Part shown: positions 23,308-31,924 of the stretch, piece by piece | Numbering within the stretch: the stretch's first letter is position 1 | Layout of the letters: each line of letters opens with the position of its first letter | Notes under the pieces: model-generated | Told to the model about the DNA's origin: nothing | Seen by the model: only the letters and a program-made list of their open reading frames with translations | The model's database searches: none | NCBI GenBank assembly: GCA_036752905.1 | Contig: DAIORT010000002.1 | Coordinates: 62,001 to 126,000, forward strand | Length of the DNA: 64,000 bases | From: UBA4877 sp002399345 | GTDB taxonomy: Bacteria; Bacillota; Thermoanaerobacteria; Thermoanaerobacterales; UBA4877 | Direction of reading: 5' to 3' | Translations under genes and position numbers: made by a program

Positions 23308-23325
23308 GTTTTGTTTGTGAGAGTT

Positions 23326-23358
23326 AATCCTGGAGGTTAGTGTCTTCAGGATTTTTTT
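23326..23358 (+). terminator. FMN riboswitch expression-platform terminator
   Basis: AATCCTGGAG (23326-23335) pairs with CTTCAGGATT (23344-23353), then seven T. This is consistent with transcription termination when FMN is bound; the ribU ribosome site AGGAGGAG follows. Confidence 0.85.
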
Positions 23359-23373
23359 ATAGGAGGAGATCAT

Positions 23374-23970
23374 ATGGAAATGGTTCACAGAAGAACAGCG
23401 GCTATTGTCAAGACCGGATTGCTTTCCGCCGCTGCAACAGTACTTATGTTTATTGAGTTCCCGCTCCCTGTTTTTCCCGCGTTTTTGCAGCTGGATTTGA
23501 GCGAGGTGCCTGCTTTGCTGGGAAGTTTCGCATTGGGCCCCATGGCCGGCATATTGATTGAACTGATAAAGAACTTGCTTCATATAGCAATAAAGGGCAC
23601 ATCTACGGCGGGCGTCGGTGAGCTGGCAAATTTCCTTGTCGGCAGTGCGATGGTTGTGCCAGCTGGCATCATGTATAGAAAGAAAAAGACAAAACATACC
23701 GCCGTTGTTTCCATGATTGCTGGAACCGTGCTAATGGCGGTCGTGGGATGCTTCTTTGATTACTATGCACTTTTTCCAATGTACAAGACGCTTATGGGTA
23801 TACCCATGGACTCTATTATAGAGATGGGAAGTAAATTAAATCCCATGATTGTCAATTTGAAGAGCATGATGGTTCTCTGCGTTGCACCCTTTAATATTTT
23901 AAAAGGGCTTATTGTGTCCTTGATAACCCTGTTATTGTATAAAAAACTGTCACCCATACTCCACAGTTAA
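23374..23970 (+). CDS. ribU: ECF riboflavin transporter S component RibU
   Basis: Riboflavin-binding membrane component, 198 residues and about six helices. Family marks are FIEFPLPVFPAFLQLDLSEV, GPMAGILIELIKNLLH and GELANFLVGS. The gene has an FMN riboswitch in its leader, which confirms the substrate class. It relies on the general EcfA/A'/T module, which is not in this window. Confidence 0.95.
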   Translation: MEMVHRRTAAIVKTGLLSAAATVLMFIEFPLPVFPAFLQLDLSEVPALLGSFALGPMAGILIELIKNLLHIAIKGTSTAGVGELANFLVGSAMVVPAGIMYRKKKTKHTAVVSMIAGTVLMAVVGCFFDYYALFPMYKTLMGIPMDSIIEMGSKLNPMIVNLKSMMVLCVAPFNILKGLIVSLITLLLYKKLSPILHS

Positions 23971-24037
23971 ATAAGAGGTTCTCATATTTTATCCATCCGT
24001 TTCATATATTTGGTGTATGCAAAGGAGGAGTTAAGGT

Positions 24038-25066
24038 ATGAGGACCCTTATTTTTTTGCTTATTTTGGCTCTTTTGCCTGTATACGGCTGCGGAGGCAGG
24101 GCCACTAAAAGTGTAGACAAGCAGCCGTATACCGAGCCTGAGCACATAGAAGATGATGTGGATAACGAGGGCGGCGGGGTGATAGACGGCAAGACCGTCA
24201 TGATAAATGTCTATATGACCAAATATAAAAAGGTCATCTCCATGCCTTTTGAGGAATATGTTAAAGGGGTTGTGGCTGCGGAAATGCCTGCCGCCTTTGA
24301 GAGCGAGGCACTTAAGGCTCAAGCCGTTGCTGCGAGGACATATGCCCTGTCCCGGCTTAAGGAGTTTGCAGGTACAGGGTGCAGCCAGCACAAGGGCGCC
24401 GATATTTGTACAAACCCTGCACATTGCCAGGCCTATACGGAGAAGGAAGACATGAGGAAGGCCTGGGGCAAGAACACCGATTACTATTGGGAAAGGGTGT
24501 CCGATGCCGTCGAGGGCACCAAGGGTATGGTAGCCATGTATGAGGATCTTCTTATTGACCCGGTATTTCATGCCATATCGGGGGGGAGGACGGAAAACTC
24601 CGAGGATGTATGGAGGAGCAAGATACCTTATCTGCGCAGCGTGTCCAGCCCCTATGAGCAGGAGGCAAGCAAATTCAGTAGCAGTAAAGAATTCTCGAAG
24701 TTGGAGTTTATCCGTATACTGAGGAATAATATATCAGGTCTTAGGTTAAATCCGATTGCAATGCAGTCCGGTATAAAGATACTCAGCCATACCGCAGGCG
24801 GCAGGGTGAAGGCTATGAAGATCGGCAACAAGGTTATATCCGGCCAGGCCTTTCAGGGTTTTATGGGACTGAATTCCAACAATTTTACCCTGCGTATTGA
24901 CAGGAATTCTGTAATAATAAATGTCAAAGGCTACGGTCACGGGGCGGGAATGAGTCAGTACGGAGCAAACGGCCTGGCCAAGCACGGTTACAATTACATA
25001 GGTATATTAAAACATTATTATTATGGCATAGAGGTAACCGATATGTGGCATGTTTTAGAAAATTAA
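24038..25066 (+). CDS. spoIID: Stage II sporulation protein D
   Basis: Lytic transglycosylase needed with SpoIIM/P for peptidoglycan remodelling during engulfment. It is 342 residues with an N-terminal hydrophobic signal/anchor (LIFLLILALLPVYGCGG, which also resembles a lipobox). The conserved catalytic region is EEYVKGVVAAEMPAAF and LKAQAVAARTYAL. A CTNPAHCQAY loop matches the zinc-associated Cys pair. The C-terminus has GYGHGAGMSQYGANGLA. A GGAGG ribosome site precedes the ATG. Confidence 0.94.
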   Translation: MRTLIFLLILALLPVYGCGGRATKSVDKQPYTEPEHIEDDVDNEGGGVIDGKTVMINVYMTKYKKVISMPFEEYVKGVVAAEMPAAFESEALKAQAVAARTYALSRLKEFAGTGCSQHKGADICTNPAHCQAYTEKEDMRKAWGKNTDYYWERVSDAVEGTKGMVAMYEDLLIDPVFHAISGGRTENSEDVWRSKIPYLRSVSSPYEQEASKFSSSKEFSKLEFIRILRNNISGLRLNPIAMQSGIKILSHTAGGRVKAMKIGNKVISGQAFQGFMGLNSNNFTLRIDRNSVIINVKGYGHGAGMSQYGANGLAKHGYNYIGILKHYYYGIEVTDMWHVLEN

Positions 25067-25075
25067 ATGTATTAA

Positions 25076-25110
25076 ACCTCCAACAAATGGTTATACTACC
25101 CGTTGGAGGT
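25076..25110 (+). promoter_or_regulatory. Hairpin covering the ribosome site of the spoIIQ-like gene
   Basis: ACCTCCAAC (25076-25084) is perfectly complementary to GTTGGAGGT (25102-25110), whose GGAGGT is the ribosome site for the ATG at 25117. The loop is 17 bases. Folding would block initiation; there is no T run, so it is not a terminator. Confidence 0.6.
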
Positions 25111-25116
25111 GGAATT

Positions 25117-25917
25117 ATGAAAAGGATCTCGGAATGGTGGAAAAAAATATGTGGCGTAATGAAAACCCAGAGTTTCTTTGTGATATTATTTGTATGTATT
25201 GCAGCGTTGGCAGTGACCGCCATATATGTTACTACATATAACAGAAACAGAGTATCGCAGAAACCTTTAAGTGACCTTTATAGCCTGGAAGGCTCCATGA
25301 AGAAGGATGAGAATAAGGCAGACACAAACAAAGCAGACCGGACGAATGAGGATGATCAAAAGGCGCAGGAAGATGCGGGAAAAACCACTGCGCAGGAGAC
25401 ATCTGCGAATGCTCAGCCTTCGACGCAGACACCGGATTCACAAAAAACTAAATCTCCTTCCGGTATAGAACCTGTAATGGCGCAGAAGAAGGATGTGCAA
25501 GCGAAGGCCACGGCCTGGAAAAAACCTGTTGACGGAGTGCCAGGCAATGGATTTTCCACTGATAAACTTGTTTATTCTAAGACGTTGGATCAGTGGACAA
25601 CCCACAATGGCATGGATATAAAGAGTGCATTTGGGGACGACGTGGCAGCGGTAACGGACGGTACGATCAAAAAGGTCTATACGGATGGCAAAATGGGTGT
25701 GACTGTGGACCTGGACACAGGAAGCGGTGTGACGGCACGCTACAGCAATCTTGATAATAGCCTTGAAGTGGAGCAAGGTCAGAGTGTGAAGGCGGGAGAT
25801 GTCATAGGCAAGATAGGAAATACCGCCTTGTTTGAGATATCAGACGGCGATCATCTTCACTTTGAAGTTTTAAATAATGGGAAATACGTAAATCCTGCCC
25901 AGTATGTTAAATATTAA
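25117..25917 (+). CDS. M23 peptidase, SpoIIQ-like
   Basis: Membrane-anchored LytM-type endopeptidase-like protein of 266 residues. A single N-terminal helix (residues about 20-40) is followed by a Lys/Asp/Gln-rich low-complexity linker (to about 130) and an M23 domain. HNGMD and the HLHF motif are both present, so the zinc ligands look intact, as in clostridial SpoIIQ and unlike Bacillus. It lies between spoIID and spoIIID and is probably the forespore partner of SpoIIIAH in the engulfment channel. The ATG at 25117 is supported by GGAGGT. Confidence 0.85.
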   Translation: MKRISEWWKKICGVMKTQSFFVILFVCIAALAVTAIYVTTYNRNRVSQKPLSDLYSLEGSMKKDENKADTNKADRTNEDDQKAQEDAGKTTAQETSANAQPSTQTPDSQKTKSPSGIEPVMAQKKDVQAKATAWKKPVDGVPGNGFSTDKLVYSKTLDQWTTHNGMDIKSAFGDDVAAVTDGTIKKVYTDGKMGVTVDLDTGSGVTARYSNLDNSLEVEQGQSVKAGDVIGKIGNTALFEISDGDHLHFEVLNNGKYVNPAQYVKY

Positions 25918-26073
25918 TTTACGGTACGGGGACAGAAGATGAAAGGTTCGGTTGAATTTGCCGGGCCTTACTTTTTTATTGTTCACTTTTGGCAAAGGCA
26001 TAGACTCTATTGTTCTACACGATATTTGAAAGGCATATATATATAGCGATGCCGGATAGAAGGGGGCCTATGC

Positions 26074-26343
26074 ATGAAAGACTATATAGAAGACCGGGTT
26101 ATCAAAATAGCAAATTACATAATCGACACCAATGCCACCGTAAGGGAAGCAGCAAAGGTTTTCGGAGTAAGCAAAAGTACAGTACATAAAGATGTTACTG
26201 ATAGACTGGAATCGATAAATCCATTAATATATGAAGATGTAAAGAAAGTCTTGCTTAAAAATAAGGCTGAAAGACACATAAGAGGCGGAAGGGCTACTCA
26301 TATGAAATATAAGTCCGCAAAGGAAGGTAATAGTCTGCCGTAA
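26074..26343 (+). CDS. spoIIID: Sporulation transcriptional regulator SpoIIID
   Basis: Small DNA-binding regulator of the mother-cell programme, 89 residues. The whole protein follows the family: DYIEDRVIKIANYI, then the helix-turn-helix AAKVFGVSKSTVHKDVTDRL, and the basic C-terminal helix AERHIRGGRATHMKYK. It stands alone behind a 156 base gap in which I see no certain promoter. A terminator overlaps its stop codon. Confidence 0.96.
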   Translation: MKDYIEDRVIKIANYIIDTNATVREAAKVFGVSKSTVHKDVTDRLESINPLIYEDVKKVLLKNKAERHIRGGRATHMKYKSAKEGNSLP

Positions 26344-26614
26344 TGGCAGACTCATTTTTTAAAAGCGTCAGGTAATTTGCACCCGGCGCTTTATATTTTC
26401 CCAATCTTTTGTATATGTCCTCTGCGGCCAGGCCCCTTGCCGTTATGACAGGCGCCTTTGTCCTTATGTCCTCTGTACCCGTCATATTGCTGTATAGACC
26501 TGTCGTGACTATGGCATCATACTGCTCGCCTGATGCCGGCAAATCATTATCCTCCCGGCATTTATTATCCCCAATATTGCCTGCGCTATGAAACGGCGCA
26601 TTATATATCCGCAT
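26294..26614 (-). CDS. Hypothetical protein coupled to the nucleoside kinase gene
   Basis: 106 residues, no family recognised. The ATG shares one base with the stop of the upstream kinase gene (TGATG), and the codon usage (many ATA, AGG) is that of real genes here. It also contains one GGCCWGGCC site in the commonest reading phase (Gly-Leu-Ala). The last 17 codons run antisense through the spoIIID terminator and 3' end, which is unusual. The sequence has a compact region around YDAIVTTGLYSNMTGTEDIR and a C-terminal part rich in Leu and Tyr. It is probably a real gene, but this is not certain. Confidence 0.5.
   Translation of the reverse strand: MRIYNAPFHSAGNIGDNKCREDNDLPASGEQYDAIVTTGLYSNMTGTEDIRTKAPVITARGLAAEDIYKRLGKYKAPGANYLTLLKNESAITADYYLPLRTYISYE
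26332..26360 (+). terminator. Terminator of spoIIID
   Basis: AGTCTGCC/GGCAGACT stem with a GTAAT loop that includes the stop codon, followed by CATTTTTT. Confidence 0.8.
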
Positions 26615-28263
26615 CAGTACACATCAAAGCAGCTGTCCCCGATAAATTCCCTAAGCAGTGAGTTATGGGGGATCACCGCCTCCGCCTCATCGTCCATAGG
26701 CAAAAAGCACGACAATATATCAAGCAGTATGGAAGCCATGGCATACTCCGGCTTATCATGCGGCACGGAGGACAGAAGAGGCTGGGCATACCTTTTGAGT
26801 ACAGGCAGCTCATATGGAAGGAAGGAGTTGAACATCACGTCGGCCTCCTCCTGGTAGGGGAATATATTGTCCTCCTCGCCCTTTCTCACGTCGTTCCACA
26901 TGCTGAGCGTTATCAAGGCATCTGCACCTCTGAAGCTGTGATCCCTGACGATCCTGCGTATCAGTCGGCTGTAGGTGGTCGGTATCCTGTTGCTCTCGTC
27001 TATGTTAAGCTGGGTAAGGGCACTTATATATATCTTGAACTTCATATTCTTGGGTATGGAGGAAGTAAGCCGCTCATTCAAGCCGTGTATCCCTTCTATA
27101 ATTACAGGTTGATTTGTATTCAGCTTTATTGGTTTTGTAAATTGTCTGATTCCCGTTTTAAAGCTGAATACAGGCAGTCTAACCTCTGAGCCCTGTATGA
27201 GTGAGGCCATGGAGGCATTAAAAAGACTCAGATCCAAAGCGTCTATAGACTCGAAATCGTACTCACCGTTTTTATCTTTAGGGCAGAGCTCCCTCGGCAG
27301 ATAGAAGTTATCGAGGGATATGGAAATCGGCATTAAGCCGTTGACACGTAGCTGTATCCCCAGTCTTCTTGCAAATGAGGTCTTGCCAGATGAAGAAGGG
27401 CCGGCTATACATATAAGCTTAATGTCGCCGATGTTTTTAGTTATCATGTCCGCTATCTCCGCAATCTTTTTTTCGTGCAGGGCCTCGGAAATCAGTATGA
27501 TGTCTCCGGCCTCGCCGGATTCGATATATCGGTTTAAGGATGATGCATAGCCTATATCCAGTATCTTGCCCCAGTTTTCACTTTCCTTGAAAATACCCGA
27601 CAGTTTGGGAAGATCTTTAAATTCCGGCAGTGCATCCGGATTTTTCATGTGTGGGTAGAGTAGCAACAGGCCGGGCAGATAATATTTAAGCGCGAAAAGC
27701 CGGAGATAGCCGGTGGAGGGTACCACCGGCCCATAGAAAAAGTCTGAGTATCCACCCAGGGAATATACGGCAAGACCGCCTTTTTTGTATTCCAGTATAT
27801 CTGTTTTTTCAGAATATTTGCCGCCGGCAAAAATGTTTTTTACATCATTCACATTCATATTCCTATATGTAATGGGCAGATCCTGCTCTATGATTCTGGC
27901 CGTCCTGCCTTCCAGCTCGCTTACTATGGGCTGCGTAAGCTTAAGGCCATTCACCTCGCAATACAGGCCGTTGCCCAGCGAATGTTCTACTGTAAGGACT
28001 GCCTCGGGGTATAGGTTGTATAAAGCCTTGGACAGTACAAAGGCAATACTCCGCGAATATATCCTCTCACCGTCCTCGCAGCCCAGGTCTATAAAATGAA
28101 TGCCGCAGTTTTTTCTCACACTCTCGCCCAGATTCACGAGTTTATTATCCAGTGTGGCAGCCAGCACCCGGCTGTATTTATTACCGAGCACCTCTTTAGC
28201 CATGTCTATGATCCTGCAGCCCGCAGGGAAATCATGCACTTTGCCCTCTATCATCACATGCAT
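26614..28263 (-). CDS. Uridine kinase-like nucleoside kinase with TGS domain
   Basis: 549-residue protein combining an N-terminal TGS domain and a threonyl-tRNA synthetase-like second domain (HSLGNGLYCEVNG) with a C-terminal phosphoribulokinase/uridine kinase domain. The P-loop is AGPSSSGKTSFARRL near residue 287, followed by LDNFYLPREL and EGIHGLNERL. This architecture is common in Clostridia; the substrate is probably a nucleoside, but the biological role is unsettled. The ATG at 28263 has AAGGAG nine bases upstream. It is followed by a one-base overlap with a small unknown gene. Confidence 0.85.
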   Translation of the reverse strand: MHVMIEGKVHDFPAGCRIIDMAKEVLGNKYSRVLAATLDNKLVNLGESVRKNCGIHFIDLGCEDGERIYSRSIAFVLSKALYNLYPEAVLTVEHSLGNGLYCEVNGLKLTQPIVSELEGRTARIIEQDLPITYRNMNVNDVKNIFAGGKYSEKTDILEYKKGGLAVYSLGGYSDFFYGPVVPSTGYLRLFALKYYLPGLLLLYPHMKNPDALPEFKDLPKLSGIFKESENWGKILDIGYASSLNRYIESGEAGDIILISEALHEKKIAEIADMITKNIGDIKLICIAGPSSSGKTSFARRLGIQLRVNGLMPISISLDNFYLPRELCPKDKNGEYDFESIDALDLSLFNASMASLIQGSEVRLPVFSFKTGIRQFTKPIKLNTNQPVIIEGIHGLNERLTSSIPKNMKFKIYISALTQLNIDESNRIPTTYSRLIRRIVRDHSFRGADALITLSMWNDVRKGEEDNIFPYQEEADVMFNSFLPYELPVLKRYAQPLLSSVPHDKPEYAMASILLDILSCFLPMDDEAEAVIPHNSLLREFIGDSCFDVY

Positions 28264-28433
28264 TATTTACATCTCCTTATATATGGCTTACCGACTACGG
28301 AGGGTGAAATCTCTCCTGACTATATTATATCAGTGTGATATGCGTAATAAACCATATTTTTCGTGAGCTCAGTTAAGTTTCTATTTTCGCGGCACAGACA
28401 TGAGGCTGTTTAGCAGCTATTGATAAGTCAAGA

Positions 28434-28472
28434 GTTTGCGGGGATTTTTTGGTCCGGACAAACTCGTTTTTT
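28434..28472 (+). other. Isolated terminator-like hairpin in the 28.26-28.66 kb gap
   Basis: GAGTTTG (28434-28440) pairs with CAAACTC at about 28459-28465, with extra CGG/CCG pairing inside, and is followed by GTTTTTTA on the plus strand. No plus-strand gene precedes it in this gap, so it may end a small RNA or be a relic. Apart from this and the next terminator I see no gene in the gap. Confidence 0.35.
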
Positions 28473-28483
28473 ATTGCCTATAA

Positions 28484-28537
28484 AAATGAAAAGCCTGTCT
28501 GGATATGCACTGGGGCCGCGGCATATCATCAGACAGG
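28484..28537 (-). terminator. Terminator of the ferritin-like/VIT gene
   Basis: On the minus strand CCTGTCTG-AT-GATATGC pairs with GCATATC-CAGACAGG, giving 15 bp with a two-base bulge and a 12 base loop, followed by CTTTTCATTTTT. Confidence 0.8.
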
Positions 28538-28657
28538 TTACAGTATGGAGACTGTTTTTCACTACACTTATATTCTAACACAATATTCGAAGTAAATGGT
28601 TAACAAAGTGTTAAGAATTTATTACAATAATGTTACGAAAAACATTTTGAGTGGAAA

Positions 28658-29743
28658 TTATGCACCTACTCCAAAAAAGTTTTGTACCAGAAGACCGAAC
28701 AGGTAGGATATTACTGCCGCGCCTAGTCCGGATATAACCATCTCTGCTATCTTGCCTTTTACGTTGGGGTTGCCTGCCGTTATGGAGACGACCGTGGCAA
28801 CAATGGACAGGGCCAGGCCTGCAAGCACTGCGGAAAGTGCCAGCGCTGCAAAGGATGAACCCATGATGAAGTACGGCAGCACCGGGAATGCCACGCCTAT
28901 GATATAGGCCAGGCCGGTAAAGGCCGCTGATCGCAGTTCGTTTTCGCCTGATTCCGCCACCAAAAGGCCGATCATAGAATCCTGATTCCCACTTATCTTG
29001 TCAGCTACCTCATTACTCATATCCTCCGGCATGCCCGTATCTGCGAACTTATTTACCAGCTCTTTTTTAGCCCGGTCTTTGGATACACCGAAGAGTAGCT
29101 GCATCTTCTTTTTTATTCCATCGTTTACCTGCCGCTGTGACCGGACGGATACAAAGGTACCGATTCCCATGGACAGGGCACCGGCCAGGCCGACCACCAG
29201 ACCGTTAACCCCTACGAAAAGCGGATTGGTGGGGTATACCGCCGAAAGACCGGTCACCGTACCCAAAAGCTCCACTATACCGTCATTCATGCCCATAATA
29301 AAATCCCTGATATTATTAACGGGAAGTGCAGATTTTTCGTTTTCAAAAAAGGTTTCGTGGTCCAGCTCATCCTCTACTATCTTTTTGAGCTCCGTCCTCT
29401 CCTCATCCGACATATCTACGGAGTTTAAGAACTCATAATAATCCTGCGTACTTGCAGATTCTGACATCTCCAGCACCGATGTAAAAAGACGTGGCCCCAG
29501 TATCTTGCGCTGCAGTTTGGACCAGGCCAGGTTAGGCTTGGTTAATGTATCTTTGGGCTCTTGTCCGCGGTTTTTGAGAAACCTGTACCAAAACATCACG
29601 TGTTCAGATTCTGTTTTATACAGTTCATTAAATCTCTCTTTATTTTTACCGTCCTTTTCTATTTTTGCCATGTATGAATACAGGGCGGCTGCATGAAACT
29701 CTTCCTTATAAAATGTATAAGCCTTATCTATTTCATTTTTCAT
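28658..29743 (-). CDS. Ferritin-like (rubrerythrin) / VIT1 fusion, iron or manganese transporter
   Basis: 361 residues. The N-terminal half is a ferritin-like four-helix domain with metal-ligand Glu/His patterns (EEFHAAALYSYM, ESEHVMFWYRF, EDELDHETFF). The C-terminal half is a VIT1/CCC1 membrane domain (FIMGMNDGIVELLGTVTGL, then GALSMGIGTFVSVRSQ) with five helices. Such MbfA-like proteins export or store iron using the ferritin-like domain as sensor or supplier. The ATG at 29743 follows AGGTGA; an upstream GTG overlaps that site and is rejected. It stands alone. Confidence 0.85.
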   Translation of the reverse strand: MKNEIDKAYTFYKEEFHAAALYSYMAKIEKDGKNKERFNELYKTESEHVMFWYRFLKNRGQEPKDTLTKPNLAWSKLQRKILGPRLFTSVLEMSESASTQDYYEFLNSVDMSDEERTELKKIVEDELDHETFFENEKSALPVNNIRDFIMGMNDGIVELLGTVTGLSAVYPTNPLFVGVNGLVVGLAGALSMGIGTFVSVRSQRQVNDGIKKKMQLLFGVSKDRAKKELVNKFADTGMPEDMSNEVADKISGNQDSMIGLLVAESGENELRSAAFTGLAYIIGVAFPVLPYFIMGSSFAALALSAVLAGLALSIVATVVSITAGNPNVKGKIAEMVISGLGAAVISYLFGLLVQNFFGVGA

Positions 29744-29799
29744 TAAACTCACCTAACTAATTTTACCACTTGTACCATACCGTATCAAGTAAGTATCTA

Positions 29800-29828
29800 T
29801 TGAAGTTTTTAAAACTGTTGGCTATACT
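29800..29828 (+). promoter_or_regulatory. Sigma-A promoter of pepT
   Basis: TTGAAG at 29800-29805 and TATACT at 29823-29828 with a 17 bp spacer. Confidence 0.65.
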
Positions 29829-29859
29829 TAAATAAACCAATATCAGGAGGGGATTACAC

Positions 29860-31077
29860 ATGTATTATGCTGCCCAAAGATTATTGAGATATGTTAAATA
29901 TGACACGCAGTCGGATGAACGCTCGTCTGATTGTCCAAGCAGCCCGGGACAAAAGGTGCTGGCGAAGGTTCTGGTGTACGAGCTTAAAGACATGGGGATA
30001 GAGGGTGCAGCTATGGATGAAAAAGGATATGTAACGGCTGCAATTCCTGCTAACATAACAGGAAAAATACCAACGGTGGGTTTTATTGCTCATATGGATA
30101 CCAGCCCGGAGGTCAGCGGGACCGATGTAAAGCCGCGCCTTACGGAAGATTACGACGGGGGAGACATTAGGCTGGGTGAGGGTTTGGTTTTGTCGCCTAA
30201 AGAGTTTCCTCATCTAAAAGACTATATAAATGACACGATAATAACAGCAAGCGGCGACACCCTCTTGGGAGCCGATGACAAGGCGGGGGTATCGGAGATA
30301 ATGTCAGCTGCCGAATACCTTACAAAGCACCCCGAAGTAAAACACGGTACGGTAAAGATAGCATTCACACCTGATGAAGAAATAGGCAGGGGAGTGGACT
30401 TATTCGACGTGAAAGACTTCGGAGCGGACTTTGCATATACCATGGATGGCGGCCCGATAGGTGAGCTAAGCTGTGAGAACTTCAATGCAGCTTCCTGTGA
30501 GGTCACGGTACACGGAAGAAGCATACACCCCGGCGATGCCAAGGATAAGATGAAAAATGCCGTACTTATCGCATCCGAGTACGCACTCATGCTGCCGCCG
30601 CAGGAGACACCGGCACATACCGAAAGATACCAAGGATTTTATCACATAGATCATTTTGAAGGCACGGTTGAAAGAGCGCAGCTGGCATATATAATAAGGG
30701 ATTTTGACAGAGTAAATTTTGAAAAGCGTAAACAGGTGATGATTGCAGCGGCCGAGACTCTTAATAAAAAGTATGGTAAGGGAACCGTTGAGGTCGCTAT
30801 AAAGGATCAGTATTATAACATGAAAGAAAAATTGGAAGATAAGATGTACATAGTGGATATAGCGAAAAAAGCCATGGAAGAGGCGGGTATAGAGGTAAAG
30901 CTGACACCTATAAGAGGCGGCACCGACGGAGCGCAGCTATCTTATATGGGCCTGCCCACGCCCAATATCTTTACCGGCGGACATAATTTTCACGGCAGGT
31001 TTGAGTATATACCGGTTGGGTCAATGGAAAAAGCCGTGGATGTGATACTTAATATCATAAAGGATATCTGTAAATAA
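29860..31077 (+). CDS. pepT: Peptidase T (tripeptide aminopeptidase)
   Basis: Dinuclear zinc aminopeptidase of the M20 family that removes N-terminal residues from tripeptides in the cytoplasm. It is 405 residues. Metal and catalytic motifs are GFIAHMDTSPEVSG, TLLGADDKAGVSEIM, FTPDEEIGRGVD, MDGGPIGELSCENFNA and RGGTDGAQLS. All ligands appear present. Monocistronic with a clear promoter and AGGAGG site. Confidence 0.94.
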   Translation: MYYAAQRLLRYVKYDTQSDERSSDCPSSPGQKVLAKVLVYELKDMGIEGAAMDEKGYVTAAIPANITGKIPTVGFIAHMDTSPEVSGTDVKPRLTEDYDGGDIRLGEGLVLSPKEFPHLKDYINDTIITASGDTLLGADDKAGVSEIMSAAEYLTKHPEVKHGTVKIAFTPDEEIGRGVDLFDVKDFGADFAYTMDGGPIGELSCENFNAASCEVTVHGRSIHPGDAKDKMKNAVLIASEYALMLPPQETPAHTERYQGFYHIDHFEGTVERAQLAYIIRDFDRVNFEKRKQVMIAAAETLNKKYGKGTVEVAIKDQYYNMKEKLEDKMYIVDIAKKAMEEAGIEVKLTPIRGGTDGAQLSYMGLPTPNIFTGGHNFHGRFEYIPVGSMEKAVDVILNIIKDICK

Positions 31078-31082
31078 TAGCT

Positions 31083-31802
31083 TTAGATTTTACATTTTAC
31101 TTCTTTATTTAATTTGATGCCGTCTCTTGACACTATGGTGTCGTATGCGTAAATCTCCACGCCTGATGCTGCGGCCCGGCCTACGTTTTGCGCGAATTCG
31201 GGGTCGGTCACGGCATTGGTAGTGAAGGTTTCTATACCGCTCATTTGTATTACAAACATGAGGACGGCCCGCATTTCGTTTTTTTTAACCTCCATCAGTT
31301 CCTTTACGTGTTTGGAGCCTCGTGTGGTGGGGGCGTCGGGAAACAGGGCAACGCCGTTTTTCTCAAGAGTAACGCCCTTTATCTCCATATAGCAGATCTC
31401 ATTATCCTCGGACATCTTTATATCAAAACGGCTGTTGCCGTATGTTTTTTCCCGCTCTATGATGCTGTATTTTTCAAAACCGGGTATGTCTCTATTTTTA
31501 AGCGACTTCAGCATCAGCTTGTTTGGTATCTGAGAGTCCACGGATATAAGCCTGCCTTTATTGTATACCATCTCCAGCTCATAATGTGTTTTCCGGCCTG
31601 TCCTGTTTCTCTCTTCCAATAGCACTTTTGCACCCGGTGTGAATAGCTCTTTTAACCGTCCCGAGTTTGGTACATGTACCGGAGTGTTTATCCCGCCGAT
31701 ATTTACCGTTGCCACGAACCTATTGAGCCTTTCTACAAATGATCCCTCTATGATGGGGCTACCTGTCTTTAGTTTTATATGCTTTGTTTGCAAGTGAATC
31801 AC
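31083..31802 (-). CDS. sfsA: Sugar fermentation stimulation protein homolog SfsA
   Basis: 239-residue SfsA family protein, a nuclease-fold or nucleotide-binding protein whose precise role is unclear. Motifs are EGSFVERLNRFVATV, VHVPNSGRLKELF, FDIKMSEDN, CYMEIKGVTLE, FPDAPTTRGSKHV and a late AVTDPEFA. The proposed start is a GTG at 31802; a TTG three codons later is also possible since neither has a strong ribosome site. It is convergent to pepT with only five bases between the stops. Confidence 0.92.
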   Translation of the reverse strand: MIHLQTKHIKLKTGSPIIEGSFVERLNRFVATVNIGGINTPVHVPNSGRLKELFTPGAKVLLEERNRTGRKTHYELEMVYNKGRLISVDSQIPNKLMLKSLKNRDIPGFEKYSIIEREKTYGNSRFDIKMSEDNEICYMEIKGVTLEKNGVALFPDAPTTRGSKHVKELMEVKKNEMRAVLMFVIQMSGIETFTTNAVTDPEFAQNVGRAAASGVEIYAYDTIVSRDGIKLNKEVKCKI

Positions 31803-31924
31803 TTCTCTATACCAAGATATAACCTGAATTTATTATACCATATATCGATCAGCGGTCTGAAATTATACAATATTTTATCAAAATGTGGTATAGTTATTAT
31901 AGTACGATTTTACGAGGTGAACAC

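Noticed and set aside
26665..27189. Plus-strand frame of 174 codons opposite the nucleoside kinase gene
   Set aside because: Shadow of the kinase gene, which has an intact P-loop and domain order; no ribosome site.
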